A stretch of 64,000 nt of DNA from Achromobacter aegrifaciens. GTDB taxonomy: Bacteria > Pseudomonadota > Gammaproteobacteria > Burkholderiales > Burkholderiaceae_B. Position numbers and translations under genes: made by a program. Location of the stretch: contig NZ_CADIJY010000013.1 in the NCBI RefSeq assembly GCF_902859735.1, positions 62,001 to 126,000 of the forward strand, in the 5' to 3' direction. A model generated the notes under the pieces. That model worked only from the letters and a program-made list of their open reading frames with translations, was not told where the DNA came from and did no database searches. Shown here piece after piece: positions 19,364 through 28,118 of this stretch (position 1 is its first letter; each line of letters begins with the position of its first letter).

Positions 19364-20392
19364 ATGAAGCACACCAACACCTCCGCAACGCACGGACGCC
19401 CGGCGCGCCCTGCCCTCCGCCGCAGCATGCTGGCGCTGCTTGCCGGCGCCATTGGCCTGGCTGCCGCCCCAGTCTTCGCGCAGGGTACGGACAACTTCCC
19501 CAACCGCGCGGTCACCATCGTCGTACCCTTCCCGGCCGGCGGCGCCACTGACATCACCGCGCGCCTGGTGGCCGAAGGCCTGTCCAAGAAATGGGGACAA
19601 CCCGTGGTCGTGGAAAACAAGCCCGGCGCAGGCGGCAACGTCGGCTCGGAATATGTAGCGCGCGCGGCGCCCGACGGCTACACCCTGGTGCTGGGCGTGA
19701 CGGGTTCGCACGGCATCAATACCTCGCTCTACAAGAACATGCGCTATGACCCGGTCAAGGACTTCGAGGCCATCACGCAGGCCACGCTGTATCCCAATGC
19801 CATCATCGTCAACAACGACGTGCCGGCCAACAACCTGCAGGAACTCATCGCCCTGCTGAAGAAGCCCGACGCGCACTACTCGTACGGATCGGACGGCAAC
19901 GGCACGGCATCGCACCTGGGCATGGAGCTGATCAAGAACCAGGGCAAGTTCGAGATTGCCCACATTCCCTACCGCGGCAGCGCGCCGATGGTGACCGACC
20001 TGCTGGGCGGCCAGATCCAGGTGGGCGTCACCGGCCTGCCCGCCGTGCAAGCCTATGCCAAGAGCGGCAAGCTGAAGATCGTGGCGCTGACCACGGCGGG
20101 GCGCTTCGCCAGCGCGCCCGACTACCCCACGGTGGCCGAACAGGGCTTCCCCGGCTACGCCGCTCCGCCCTGGTCGGGCTTTTTCGCCCCCAAGGGCACG
20201 CCCAAGCCTCTGGTGGAGAAGATATCGGCGGACATGCGCGAAGTCATGGCCGATCCCAAGACCAAGGAAAAGCTCGCCGCCTCCGGCAGCGAATTCACGC
20301 CTTCCACGCCCGAGCAGTTCCAGGCTTTCGTGCAGCAGGAAATCGCCAAGTGGGCCGAGGCCGTCAAGATCTCCGGCGCGCGCATCGACTAA
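19364..20392 (+). CDS. Bug-family periplasmic solute-binding protein (tripartite tricarboxylate transporter type)
   Basis: A 342-residue periplasmic binding protein. A signal peptide ends after VFAQ (near residue 40). Then NFPNRAVTIVVPFPAGGATDITARLVAEGL and VVVENKPGAGGNVGSEYVARAAPDGY mark the Bug/TctC family. Bug proteins bind carboxylates and related small molecules through their two lobes. As the last gene of the lyase operon it probably delivers the substrate of this cluster. No TctA/TctB membrane partners are in the window, which is common for Bug genes. A hairpin terminator follows. Confidence 0.9.
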   Translation: MKHTNTSATHGRPARPALRRSMLALLAGAIGLAAAPVFAQGTDNFPNRAVTIVVPFPAGGATDITARLVAEGLSKKWGQPVVVENKPGAGGNVGSEYVARAAPDGYTLVLGVTGSHGINTSLYKNMRYDPVKDFEAITQATLYPNAIIVNNDVPANNLQELIALLKKPDAHYSYGSDGNGTASHLGMELIKNQGKFEIAHIPYRGSAPMVTDLLGGQIQVGVTGLPAVQAYAKSGKLKIVALTTAGRFASAPDYPTVAEQGFPGYAAPPWSGFFAPKGTPKPLVEKISADMREVMADPKTKEKLAASGSEFTPSTPEQFQAFVQQEIAKWAEAVKISGARID

Positions 20393-20405
20393 GCCGGAAT
20401 ACGCG

Positions 20406-20435
20406 ACGCCAGCGCCGCGGCTGCGGCGCTGGCGT
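20406..20435. terminator. hairpin terminator between convergent genes
   Basis: ACGCCAGCGCCGC pairs perfectly with GCGGCGCTGGCGT across a GGCT loop, giving a 13-bp GC-rich stem. It fills the 51-bp gap between the Bug gene and the convergent TonB receptor. There is no U-tract, so its strength is uncertain. Confidence 0.6.
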
Positions 20436-20443
20436 ATTGCGCG

Positions 20444-22699
20444 TCAGTTATAGCGGAACGTGGCGGTCAGCATCGCCGAGCGGCCCGGCGCCACATAGCT
20501 GAACAGCCCCACGTGCGAAGCCTCGTAGATGGTCTCGTCGGTCAGGTTGTTCAGGTTCAGCTGCAGGCCGAAGTTCTTGTTGAACTGATAAGCCGCCATC
20601 GCGTCGTAGCGCCAGTAGGACGGCAACTGATAGACGTTGGCGTCGTCCACGTAACGCTTGCCGGTGTAGGTGGCACCCGCGCCCACCGTCAGCTCCGGCA
20701 GGAACTTGTAGGTCGTCCACAGGCTGGCGCTCTGGCGGGCGATGAATTTCATCTGATTGCCGCTGTAGTCGGTGCCGCCGCTCTGGTAGCTGGTGACCTT
20801 GGGGTCCATGTAGCTGTAGCCGCCCCAGACCTGCCACTTGGGCGTGATGGATCCCGCCACGCCCAGCTCGATGCCGCGCACGCGGTTGCTGCCGGACAGC
20901 GTCACGTCTCCGGTGATGGGATCGGAGCTGCGGGCATCGGTCTTGCGGGTTTCGAACACCGCTGCCGTCAGCGACAGGCGCTCGTCGAACACGTCCCACT
21001 TGGTGCCCAGTTCGATGCTGCGGCTCTTTTCAGGCGCCAGTGCCGCGGTGCCCGCGGTCAGGCGGCCGCCTGCCGCGCCGTCGGCGCCGCCTGACTGGCC
21101 TGCCGTTTCGCCGGACGGGTTGGACGAGGTGCCGTAGGACACGTAGATGCTGCCATTGGGCGCGGGCTTGTAGACCAGGCCCAGCTGGTAGTTCCACATA
21201 TTGTCGGTACGCTCGACGTTGCCGCTGGTCACGCGGTAATTGTCGTAGCGCAGGCCGGCGTTGGCTTCCCATTGCTCGCTGAACTTGACCGTGTCGAACA
21301 CGTAGGCCGCGCGCGTGATGGTCTTGGCAGCGTCGTAGCGCGGCCCCCAGCTCAGGCTGCCGGTATACGGCTGGCGGGGATTGGGGTTGTACAGGTCGTC
21401 CTGCAGGGTCTTGTCGAAGCCGCCCGAGGGCACGCCGTCGCGCTTGCTGATCGTCTCGGTGCTGAACTCCAGGCCGGCCACATAGCTGTGACGCAGGCCG
21501 CCGGCGGTGAATTCACCGAACATGTCGGTCTGGTTGATGAAGGAGCGGTTGGTCTGGTTCAGGCTGCGCAGGGCCTTGCTCATCTTCACGCCGTCCGCTT
21601 CGTTCGAGCAGGGCGCCACGCCATAGGCGGGGTTGGGCCTGCCACCCACACGCGCCGCGCAATTGTCGAAGGACGGTCGGGTCATCACGTATTCGTTGGT
21701 GGACTCGCTATAGCGCGTACCGTTGCGCAGCTTCAGCTTGTCGCTGAACTTGTGCTCGACCATCAGGGTGGTCATGTCGGCCTGGTTCTTGCGATAGTCG
21801 CGGCCGATCAGGCCGTAGTAGTTGTTGCGGTCCACCTTGGGCGGCGTGACGCGATCCGGGCGCGACTCGTTCTTGAACGGAATGCCCAGGTCGGGCGTGT
21901 CGTCGTTCTGCAGATGGTAGTAGCTGAGCGTGACCTGCGTCGGCGTGCCCAGGCCCCAGGAGAATGAGGGCGCCACGCCCCAGCGATCGGTTTCGACATG
22001 GTCGCGGCCCGGGATGTCCCCACCCTGTTTCATGAAATTCAGGCGGAATGCCGAGCTCTCGCCCAGCGCCCAGTTGCCGTCGCCGGTCAGGCGCCAGTTG
22101 TCGTCGGTGCCCACGCCGACCGTGCCTTCGGCGAAATTCTCCAGCTTGGGGCTCTTGCTGACCAGGTTGATGCTGCCGCCGGTCGAACCGCGGCCTGAAT
22201 AGGCGGAGCTTGGGCCCTTCAGGATCTCGACCGACTCCAGGTTGAAGGTCTCGTGCGAGAAACGGCCCAGGTCGCGCATGCCGTCAACCATCATGTCGGT
22301 GCTGGCCTCGTAGCCGCGCACGAATGGGCGGTCGCCGGTGGGCGTGCCGCCCTCGCCCGCGCCAAAGGTGATGCCCGGGGCGGTGCGCAACACATCCATG
22401 AGCGAGGTCGCCGCGCGGTCGCGCATCAGCTGTTCAGTGATCACGGTGACCGAACGCGGCGTGTCCAGCAGAGGCGCCGTCATCTTCGGAGAGGACGCGA
22501 TGTTGGCTTCGTAGCCATCGCTGACCGCCTGCCCCTGCACGTGCACCGGCGACAGTTCGTGTACGGCGCCTGGCGCCACGCTGCCCTGCGCCAGGGCCAG
22601 GCCCGGCGACATCAGCGCGCCGCACATCGCTGCATAAATGGAGGCCGAAGTATTCCCACCGGCCTTGGCAGGGGCCGTCGATGTATCTGCTTTGTTCAT
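20444..22699 (-). CDS. TonB-dependent siderophore receptor
   Basis: A 751-residue outer-membrane receptor. A long signal region ends near residue 38 (LALAQ). The plug domain follows, with TPRSVTVITEQLMRDR, VLRTAPGITFGAGEGG, FVRGYEASTDMMVDGMRD and VEILKGPSSAYSGRGSTGG. The barrel ends in the typical GRSAMLTATFRYN with a C-terminal aromatic-x-Asn. The architecture matches ferric-siderophore receptors of the FhuA/FpvA/Bfr group; there is no extra N-terminal signalling domain. A Fur-like AT-rich box precedes it. The siderophore type is undetermined, and no biosynthesis genes are nearby. Confidence 0.92.
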   Translation of the reverse strand: MNKADTSTAPAKAGGNTSASIYAAMCGALMSPGLALAQGSVAPGAVHELSPVHVQGQAVSDGYEANIASSPKMTAPLLDTPRSVTVITEQLMRDRAATSLMDVLRTAPGITFGAGEGGTPTGDRPFVRGYEASTDMMVDGMRDLGRFSHETFNLESVEILKGPSSAYSGRGSTGGSINLVSKSPKLENFAEGTVGVGTDDNWRLTGDGNWALGESSAFRLNFMKQGGDIPGRDHVETDRWGVAPSFSWGLGTPTQVTLSYYHLQNDDTPDLGIPFKNESRPDRVTPPKVDRNNYYGLIGRDYRKNQADMTTLMVEHKFSDKLKLRNGTRYSESTNEYVMTRPSFDNCAARVGGRPNPAYGVAPCSNEADGVKMSKALRSLNQTNRSFINQTDMFGEFTAGGLRHSYVAGLEFSTETISKRDGVPSGGFDKTLQDDLYNPNPRQPYTGSLSWGPRYDAAKTITRAAYVFDTVKFSEQWEANAGLRYDNYRVTSGNVERTDNMWNYQLGLVYKPAPNGSIYVSYGTSSNPSGETAGQSGGADGAAGGRLTAGTAALAPEKSRSIELGTKWDVFDERLSLTAAVFETRKTDARSSDPITGDVTLSGSNRVRGIELGVAGSITPKWQVWGGYSYMDPKVTSYQSGGTDYSGNQMKFIARQSASLWTTYKFLPELTVGAGATYTGKRYVDDANVYQLPSYWRYDAMAAYQFNKNFGLQLNLNNLTDETIYEASHVGLFSYVAPGRSAMLTATFRYN

Positions 22700-22767
22700 T
22701 GGACTCTGTCAGAAGCCGCCCCGCGGCGGCTGCGCTATCAGCGCGATCTTGGTTTTTTAAGAGCGCC

Positions 22768-22788
22768 AATGATATTCATTCTTATTTT
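22768..22788 (-). promoter_or_regulatory. Fur-box-like sequence before the siderophore receptor
   Basis: AATGATATTCATTCTTATT lies about 70 bp upstream of the receptor start and resembles the GATAAT-repeat Fur consensus, with AATGA/TCATT arms. Iron repression is inferred from this match and the gene type. Confidence 0.6.
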
Positions 22789-22951
22789 TACGTTCAACAA
22801 ATAGTCAGAATTTATTCAGAAAAATGTCAATTTTGTGAAATTTGACCGGTTCACAAGGCCAGAATGCAGCGCAATAACAACAATTCATGCGTATCGATCT
22901 GCTCACAGCAGGTGCATATCGGCGCCTATCCTCAGGCTTCAGACATGAAAA

Positions 22952-22993
22952 AGCCCCTTTCTCCAGATGTCCAGTCATCTGGAGAAAGGGGCT
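22952..22993 (-). terminator. strong Rho-independent terminator
   Basis: A perfect 18-bp stem, AGCCCCTTTCTCCAGATG against its complement, closes a 6-nt loop. On the minus strand it is followed by TTTTT. It lies 29 bp after the stop codon of the exported protein at 23023 and insulates it from the TonB receptor. The rest of the 323-bp gap (22700-23022) holds only the receptor promoter region. Confidence 0.88.
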
Positions 22994-23022
22994 GGGCACC
23001 GCCAGTCAGCTACCGTCCAACC

Positions 23023-23469
23023 TTACAGCGAGTACCGGTAGTCGCAGTTGAGGGTAGCTTTCAGCGGAGTATCGGCCTGCACCCCCGACACGCTGCGGGG
23101 CCGTGGAGCCGTCAGCTTGGCCTGGAATTTGCCAGCGGCGTCGCCATTGCTTTCCCGCTTGACCGCCATGCTGGACGGTATCGCGTACAGCGTGAGCGGC
23201 TGGCCTTGGGCCGCCACCACCAGCGTGAACACGGCCTGCGGAAAGTCCGCCACGACATAGCTCTGGTTCGCGTCCGAGTCGAACGCCAGGCTGCCGTCCG
23301 CATAGCTCAGCTTCAGCTTCATTTCGTCCGATGAGGACGAGGGGATCGTGCCTTCCAGCGCGACCTTGCCGCTTTCGGATATGCAGCTCAATTCTGCCGG
23401 CGCCGATCCCGCGTGAGCGATACCGCTCAACAACAAGCCGGCCGCAAGCCAGACTCCACGCACTGCCAT
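23023..23469 (-). CDS. exported protein of unknown function
   Basis: A 148-residue protein with a clear signal peptide cut after AHA (MAVRGVWLAAGLLLSGIAHA). The mature part is mostly predicted beta strand, with two Cys (LSCISES and the near-terminal LNCDYRYSL) that could form a disulfide joining the ends. No known catalytic motif is seen. It is probably a small periplasmic or surface-associated beta protein. It is followed by a strong terminator and preceded by a 49-bp gap from the YbjN-like gene, with which it may be co-transcribed. The function is not recognised. Confidence 0.75.
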   Translation of the reverse strand: MAVRGVWLAAGLLLSGIAHAGSAPAELSCISESGKVALEGTIPSSSSDEMKLKLSYADGSLAFDSDANQSYVVADFPQAVFTLVVAAQGQPLTLYAIPSSMAVKRESNGDAAGKFQAKLTAPRPRSVSGVQADTPLKATLNCDYRYSL

Positions 23470-23518
23470 GAGACTCTCCTTCGTTAGACCCGGCCCAGGC
23501 CGGGATCGGGCCGCCGTA

Positions 23519-24001
23519 TCAATGCGCGCTTTCGTCTGCCGGCTTCAGCACGCCGGCTTCCCGCAGCGTCTCGGCGGCGCTGTGGCGGATCGCCGACAGG
23601 CAACGCGCGACTATGCCGCGCAGCAAGGCCTCCGAGGGCAGCGCGTCGGGTGCAGCCACAAAGCTCTCGATCGCGGCCGAAACGCGGTTCGTGACCACAT
23701 CGCCGCTGCTCTGCGTGATGTACAGCTTCACCGCCTTGCAACGGTTGTTGACCGTATTGATGATCTCCAGCAGCTCGGCGCGCCCCATGCCCAGATCGGT
23801 CGCATCGGCGAAGGACGGATAGACCAGGCGCAGGAATTCGGGATCGTCGGCGCTCAGGCTGAAATACAGGGTGCCCAGTTCGGGATGGCGGAACAGGACA
23901 TCGCCCTCTTCGTCGATCCGGGCGACCAGACCCAGCTCTTCCTGGATCACATGTTGGTAGAGCTCGGCAAGCGGCGTGGCGCCGGCGGTAACGTTGGACA
24001 T
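23519..24001 (-). CDS. YbjN / type III chaperone-like protein
   Basis: A 160-residue acidic cytoplasmic protein. It has the alternating helix-strand pattern of the YbjN/CesT chaperone-like fold: LAELYQHVIQEELGL, GTLYFSLSADDPEFLRLVYP, INTVNNRCKAVKLYITQ and VVTNRVSAAIESFVA. That fold serves as a sensory regulator (YbjN) or as a secretion chaperone; no type III secretion genes are in the window, so the first is more likely. The ATG at 24001 is chosen for its GAAGAGAG ribosome site; a longer in-frame extension lacks one. Confidence 0.65.
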   Translation of the reverse strand: MSNVTAGATPLAELYQHVIQEELGLVARIDEEGDVLFRHPELGTLYFSLSADDPEFLRLVYPSFADATDLGMGRAELLEIINTVNNRCKAVKLYITQSSGDVVTNRVSAAIESFVAAPDALPSEALLRGIVARCLSAIRHSAAETLREAGVLKPADESAH

Positions 24002-24196
24002 GTTTCGACTCTCTTCGTATGGATCGCACGGCGGTTGCCGCGCTGAACTTCGCGCCGCGAAGCATAGCGCCCATTGCGCGCTCGTGCTTGTCCGATTTGC
24101 GCAGACGATCGCCAGCGAGACATGCGCTAGGATGTAGGAACCCGCCCAGGCCCTGCGAAGGGACCAGGCCAGGATGTCCATCAGAAGGAGCTTGCC

Positions 24197-24586
24197 ATGC
24201 CATCAATGAGACAACTCGCCCGCGCGGCCGCGCTTGCGCTGTTGCTGCCCGGCGCGGCCTACGCAGAGACCGTCGTGCTGCAGGTGGCGCGCGCCACCGC
24301 CGGCGCCGACCCGCAAACCTCCGCCAGGACGGTAGACGTCGAACTCAAGCCCGAAAGCCGCCAGGCCCTTGCCGACTTCACCCGCGACCGCGTGGGCAAA
24401 CGCATCCAGCTGCGGTCGGGCGGCGTGCTGTTGTCTTCCGCCACGCTGCAAAGCCCGCTGGAAGGCGACAGCTTCCGCATTACCGCGGGGGAACACGGTT
24501 TTGCCGGAAAGTCCGCCGAGGAGATCGCCCAGAGCATCATGAAAAGCGGCGGACTGACGGTGGACGACGAGAACACCGCCAAATAG
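24197..24586 (+). CDS. small exported protein with SecD head-like domain
   Basis: A 129-residue protein with a signal peptide ending in AYA. The mature part (VELKPESRQALADFTRDRVGKRIQLRSGG..., paraphrased here by its strands) resembles the P1-head/SecDF-type small beta-alpha domain, with VELKPESRQALADFT, GKRIQLRSGGVLLSS and GEHGFAGKSAEEIAQSI. Similar stand-alone proteins are annotated as SecD-like or hypothetical. It has a good AAGGAG ribosome site and is divergent from the YbjN-like gene. No partner gene suggests its role; participation in protein translocation is not shown. Confidence 0.6.
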   Translation: MPSMRQLARAAALALLLPGAAYAETVVLQVARATAGADPQTSARTVDVELKPESRQALADFTRDRVGKRIQLRSGGVLLSSATLQSPLEGDSFRITAGEHGFAGKSAEEIAQSIMKSGGLTVDDENTAK

Positions 24587-24593
24587 CCGGCCT

Positions 24594-26456
24594 TCAAGCC
24601 TGAGGCGTGCGCAGCCCCAGCGTGGCGGTCAGCGCAGTGCGCCCCGGCTGCGACGCAACGTCCAGCTCGCCCCCTACCCGGGCGATGCGGGCGTGCATGC
24701 TGCGCATGCCCACGCTGATGCCCGCGCGCAGCACCGCGGCCACGTCGAAACCGACGCCGTCATCCTCGATGCGCAGCTCCAGACGGTCGGATTCGGACTG
24801 CCGCAGTTCCAGTTCCACGCGCCGGGCGCGGCTGTGCTTGAGCACGTTCACCAGCGATTCCTCAACCAGCCGCGTCAGCGCCATGCACTGCAGGGCGCTG
24901 GGCGGCGTGCGCCATAGCTCGGGCACCCGCCAGGTGGCGCTGATGTCCAGCTCGTCGAACAGCTGCATGAAACGGTGGCGCAACGGCGCTATCCATTCCC
25001 GCGGCGTGGCCGGCACCGTAACGCCCGCGCTGGAACCGCTGTCTATGGTCTGCCGCAGATCATCGCGCAACAGCTTGAGCATGGAAAGAAACTGCTGGCT
25101 GTGCAGCGGCGCGCTGGCCTGCTCCACCACGGCCATCATGCGGACCAGGGAGCCTCCCAGCCCGTCGTGCAGATCGTGCGCGATCTGCAGCCGGTCCTGC
25201 AGCCGGGCATTCGTCAGCGCCAGCGCATGCTCGCGCTCCAGCGTGGTGGCGAGTTCGGTGCGCGCCTGCTCGATGCCGCTGGCCAGCTCCTGGTTGAAGC
25301 GCTCGATGCGGCGCACGCTGCGCGCATGGCGCAGCCCCAGCACTGCGGACATGCATAGCGTGACCACCACGCTGGTGAAAGGCGTGTAGGTGGCCTCGCC
25401 GTCGATAAGCCTCAGCATCAGCAGCAGATCGTGGGCGCAGGCAGCGAAGAAGGCCAGCAGGCATGCCGCCAGCATGGCGTGCTCTGGCCGGCGGGTGCGC
25501 AGCGCGTGAAACGGAAATTGCAGGCAATTGGCGAAGAAAATCGCCGACACGATCAGCACCACGCTCAGCTGCACTTGCGGCAGATGCCCCTGCGGCACGA
25601 AGGCCATCGCCGCCAGCAGCACGGCCGCCAGCAGCCATAGCGCCTTCTCGATGCGCGGCAAGGACTGGTCGCCAAAGCGCCATGTAAAGACGCAGAAGCA
25701 GGCCACGTACAGCACCAGCACCATGATGTTGGCCCGAGCCGCCGTCAGGCTGTCGGGGAACGGCCAGGGACTGGTCACCAGCACGTTGGCAATGAACAGC
25801 ACCCAGAACAGGGCCATCAGCGCGTACCAGCCAAAGGCGCGCTGTTCGCGCCGCATGAGCCAGATGAAGAAGCACAGGCCGCCCAGGACGCCCGAGACGA
25901 TCAGGTTGAGCGTGAACAACGTGCGGTTGCGCCACCACAGGTCTTCGTACTGCTGCAACACCGTCCACTGTCCGCCCAGACGCACCGGCCCCAGGCCGGG
26001 CGTCTGCCCCGCCACGCCGACCACGCGGATCCACAAGGTGTTCTCGCCCGGATGCAGCAGGGCGTCGGGAATCACCCAGTAACGCGGCACGTTCCAGCTG
26101 CGCGACAGCGGCTCTGTCAGGTGCGGATCGCTCCAGATCCGTTCGTCATTGATATAGACCTCACCCGCCATGACGATGGATTCCAGCGCCAAGGCCACCT
26201 GTCCGGACGCCGTGCCGGCGCAATTGCGCGTCCAGCCAATCCGGTACCAGGCGGTACCGCTGTAGCCCGGCCAACGCGCGCTCCAGTCGTCGGGCAGTTC
26301 GACCGCCTGCCATTGCGCCGGCTCCGGACGCCTGCCATCGTCGCCGCCCTTGGCAACCTGTACCGACAGCACCTGCGCCGTACAGGCGTCAGCGGGCTCC
26401 TGGGCCCACGCCGGCGCCAGCCATAGCGCCAACCACAGGACGGCCAGCCACTTCAA
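24594..26456 (-). CDS. membrane sensor histidine kinase (7TM-DISM-like, NarX/UhpB-type kinase core)
   Basis: A 620-residue kinase with a TTG start overlapping the stop of the response-regulator gene (TTGA). A signal peptide precedes a periplasmic beta-sandwich (residues about 50-185; GTAWYRIGW, VYINDERIWSDP, LHPGENTLWIRVVG) of the 7TMR-DISM extracellular type. About seven hydrophobic helices follow to residue 385. A coiled-coil region leads into the HisKA_3 site IAHDLHDGLGGSL with the phospho-accepting His, and a C-terminal ATPase domain has IEDDGVGFD and VGMRSMHARIARVGG. The start is set by the ideal signal peptide; upstream extension only reads the regulator gene out of frame. The ligand is unknown, perhaps a carbohydrate. 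Confidence 0.88.
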   Translation of the reverse strand: MKWLAVLWLALWLAPAWAQEPADACTAQVLSVQVAKGGDDGRRPEPAQWQAVELPDDWSARWPGYSGTAWYRIGWTRNCAGTASGQVALALESIVMAGEVYINDERIWSDPHLTEPLSRSWNVPRYWVIPDALLHPGENTLWIRVVGVAGQTPGLGPVRLGGQWTVLQQYEDLWWRNRTLFTLNLIVSGVLGGLCFFIWLMRREQRAFGWYALMALFWVLFIANVLVTSPWPFPDSLTAARANIMVLVLYVACFCVFTWRFGDQSLPRIEKALWLLAAVLLAAMAFVPQGHLPQVQLSVVLIVSAIFFANCLQFPFHALRTRRPEHAMLAACLLAFFAACAHDLLLMLRLIDGEATYTPFTSVVVTLCMSAVLGLRHARSVRRIERFNQELASGIEQARTELATTLEREHALALTNARLQDRLQIAHDLHDGLGGSLVRMMAVVEQASAPLHSQQFLSMLKLLRDDLRQTIDSGSSAGVTVPATPREWIAPLRHRFMQLFDELDISATWRVPELWRTPPSALQCMALTRLVEESLVNVLKHSRARRVELELRQSESDRLELRIEDDGVGFDVAAVLRAGISVGMRSMHARIARVGGELDVASQPGRTALTATLGLRTPQA

Positions 26457-27145
26457 TCGAGCAAGCCGCGCGTGCGCGCCGCGTGTATGGCACGCGTGCG
26501 CGAGGAGACCGCGAGCTTGCGGTAGATGTGCTTGACGTGGCATTCGACGGTGTAGCGCGACAGATGCAGTTCCTCGGCGATCTCGCGGTTGCCCAGTCCC
26601 TCGGACACCAACCGCAGGATCTGGCTTTCGCGCGGACTCAGGGTTTCGACGGAATCGCCCGCAGCCTCGTCGGCGCGTTCGGCCCGCCTGGGGCGCAGTT
26701 CTTCGATGATGCGTCGGGCCACGAAGGGATCGATAGGCGCCCCGCCCCGCAGCACGCTGCGGATGGACAGGGACACCTCCAGGTCGTCTCGTTCCTTGAG
26801 CACATAGCCCGTGGCGCCCGCGCGCAGCGCGGCAAGAATCGCGTCTTCCGTGCTCCATGCCGAAATCACGAGGATCGCCAGGCTGGAATCCTCCGCGTGC
26901 ATCTCGGCGATCAAATCGGTGCCGTTGCCGTCGGGCAGGCCCAGATCGACCAGAGCCAGCGCAAACGGCTGGCTGGCGAGTTGCTCGCGCGCCTGCGCCA
27001 GCGTGGCGGCAAACACCAGCGCCTCCGGCGCATAGCCAAGCTGCAGCAGCAGGCCTTCCAGCCGGCGGCAGATCAGGGGTTCGTCCTCCACCAGCAGCAC
27101 CGGGGCAGGCAGGGTCGACTCGGAAGCAAGCATGTGGGCGGTCAT
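26453..27145 (-). CDS. NarL/LuxR-family response regulator
   Basis: A 230-residue response regulator. The receiver has the acidic pair E20-D21, phospho-acceptor D67 (LVDLGLPDGNG), the switch residue in ILVISAW, and Lys in GYVLKERDD. The LuxR-type HTH is LSPRESQILRLVSEGLGNREIAEELHLSRYTVECHVK. It is translationally coupled to the following kinase gene by a TTGA overlap and forms a simple two-component pair with it. It lies 106 bp downstream of the EAL operon and in the same direction, so readthrough is possible. No target genes can be named from sequence. Confidence 0.92.
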   Translation of the reverse strand: MTAHMLASESTLPAPVLLVEDEPLICRRLEGLLLQLGYAPEALVFAATLAQAREQLASQPFALALVDLGLPDGNGTDLIAEMHAEDSSLAILVISAWSTEDAILAALRAGATGYVLKERDDLEVSLSIRSVLRGGAPIDPFVARRIIEELRPRRAERADEAAGDSVETLSPRESQILRLVSEGLGNREIAEELHLSRYTVECHVKHIYRKLAVSSRTRAIHAARTRGLLD

Positions 27146-27251
27146 CGGATGAGAGCGGGCGGAATTGCCCAGCCTGAACTATGTCTCAGCCGCGCGAAAC
27201 CGCATATCCCTGGAAGTTGGTATTTTCACAGGAATTTCGCATCAGGTGAGG

Positions 27252-28037
27252 CTACCGCTTCCGGCTCTCGATGAACTCGGACAACACGACGGGCGGCGAC
27301 AGCACATAGCCCTGCCCGTGGCTGCATCCCATGGACTGGAGCAGAGCGATGTCCGGCGCGCTTTCGATGCCTTCGGCGATCACGCGCAGGCCGAGCCGCT
27401 CCCCCAGCAACACCGACAGGCGCGTGATTTCCCGCGCTTTCCGGTCGCGGCGGATGCGGCGCACGAAGCGTCCGTCTATCTTCAGTTCGGCGATGGGCAA
27501 CGCGTTCAAGAGCTGCAGCGAAGCATAGCCCGTTCCAAAATCGTCCATGCTGACCTGGCAACCGGCCTTCGCAAATTTCTTCAAGGACTTCCGCAGCATC
27601 TCGAGGCGAGTGATGGGCTGGTCTTCTGTCAGCTCGATCCGGAAGCGCGTCAACGGAATGTTCGCCGCGGCGGCGTGACGCGCCAGGACGTCGACCGCAT
27701 CATGGCTCGACAAGGTTGAGGCCGAGGCGTTGATCGCCAACGGCACGTCGATTCCCTCTTCCTGCAGCGCCTGCGCTGCGGCGACCGCCAGGCGGCAGAT
27801 CTGCTCAAAAAAAAGCAGGTCCAGGCCCAGTCGATGGACGGCGGGAACGAAATCGGCGGGTCCGATATCGCCCATGGTCGGATGCTTCCAACGAGCCAGA
27901 CATTCCGCGGCGACCATTTCGCCGTTCATCAGGTTGAATTGCGGCTGTAGGGCGACGCTCAAGCCATCGCCTCGCCATGCCATCGACATGACTTCGTGGT
28001 CGCCAAGTTGCTGGCATTGCGCTGCAGCGCGTTTCAT
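27252..28037 (-). CDS. EAL-domain cyclic-di-GMP phosphodiesterase, stand-alone
   Basis: A 261-residue protein that is essentially only an EAL domain. Catalytic residues of active phosphodiesterases are all visible: E45 (in AECLARW; the signature reads ECL instead of EAL), the Asn of INAS, both Glu of ELTE, the Asp pair of DDFGTGYAS, Lys in ELKIDGRF, EGIES, and Gln in HGQGYVLSPP. It should therefore hydrolyse c-di-GMP. It ends the five-gene operon of two kinases, a response regulator and an Hpt next to fimbrial genes. This resembles RocR/PvrR of the Pseudomonas Cup-fimbria systems but without a receiver domain, and in size also the Bordetella regulator BvgR. Confidence 0.88.
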   Translation of the reverse strand: MKRAAAQCQQLGDHEVMSMAWRGDGLSVALQPQFNLMNGEMVAAECLARWKHPTMGDIGPADFVPAVHRLGLDLLFFEQICRLAVAAAQALQEEGIDVPLAINASASTLSSHDAVDVLARHAAAANIPLTRFRIELTEDQPITRLEMLRKSLKKFAKAGCQVSMDDFGTGYASLQLLNALPIAELKIDGRFVRRIRRDRKAREITRLSVLLGERLGLRVIAEGIESAPDIALLQSMGCSHGQGYVLSPPVVLSEFIESRKR

Positions 28038-28118
28038 ACATCATTCCTGGTGGACTGGGGAAGGAAATTCACATACAGCCACTCTACGGCGCTTCGAGAG
28101 CGAAAAATGTAGGAGGAT

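Noticed and set aside
22952-22993. Long inverted repeat as a mobile-element end
   Set aside because: Position 29 bp after a stop codon and the following T-run on the same strand make it a normal terminator.
26457-26858. N-terminal extension of the 24594 kinase
   Set aside because: It overlaps the response-regulator gene out of frame and would hide a good signal peptide.
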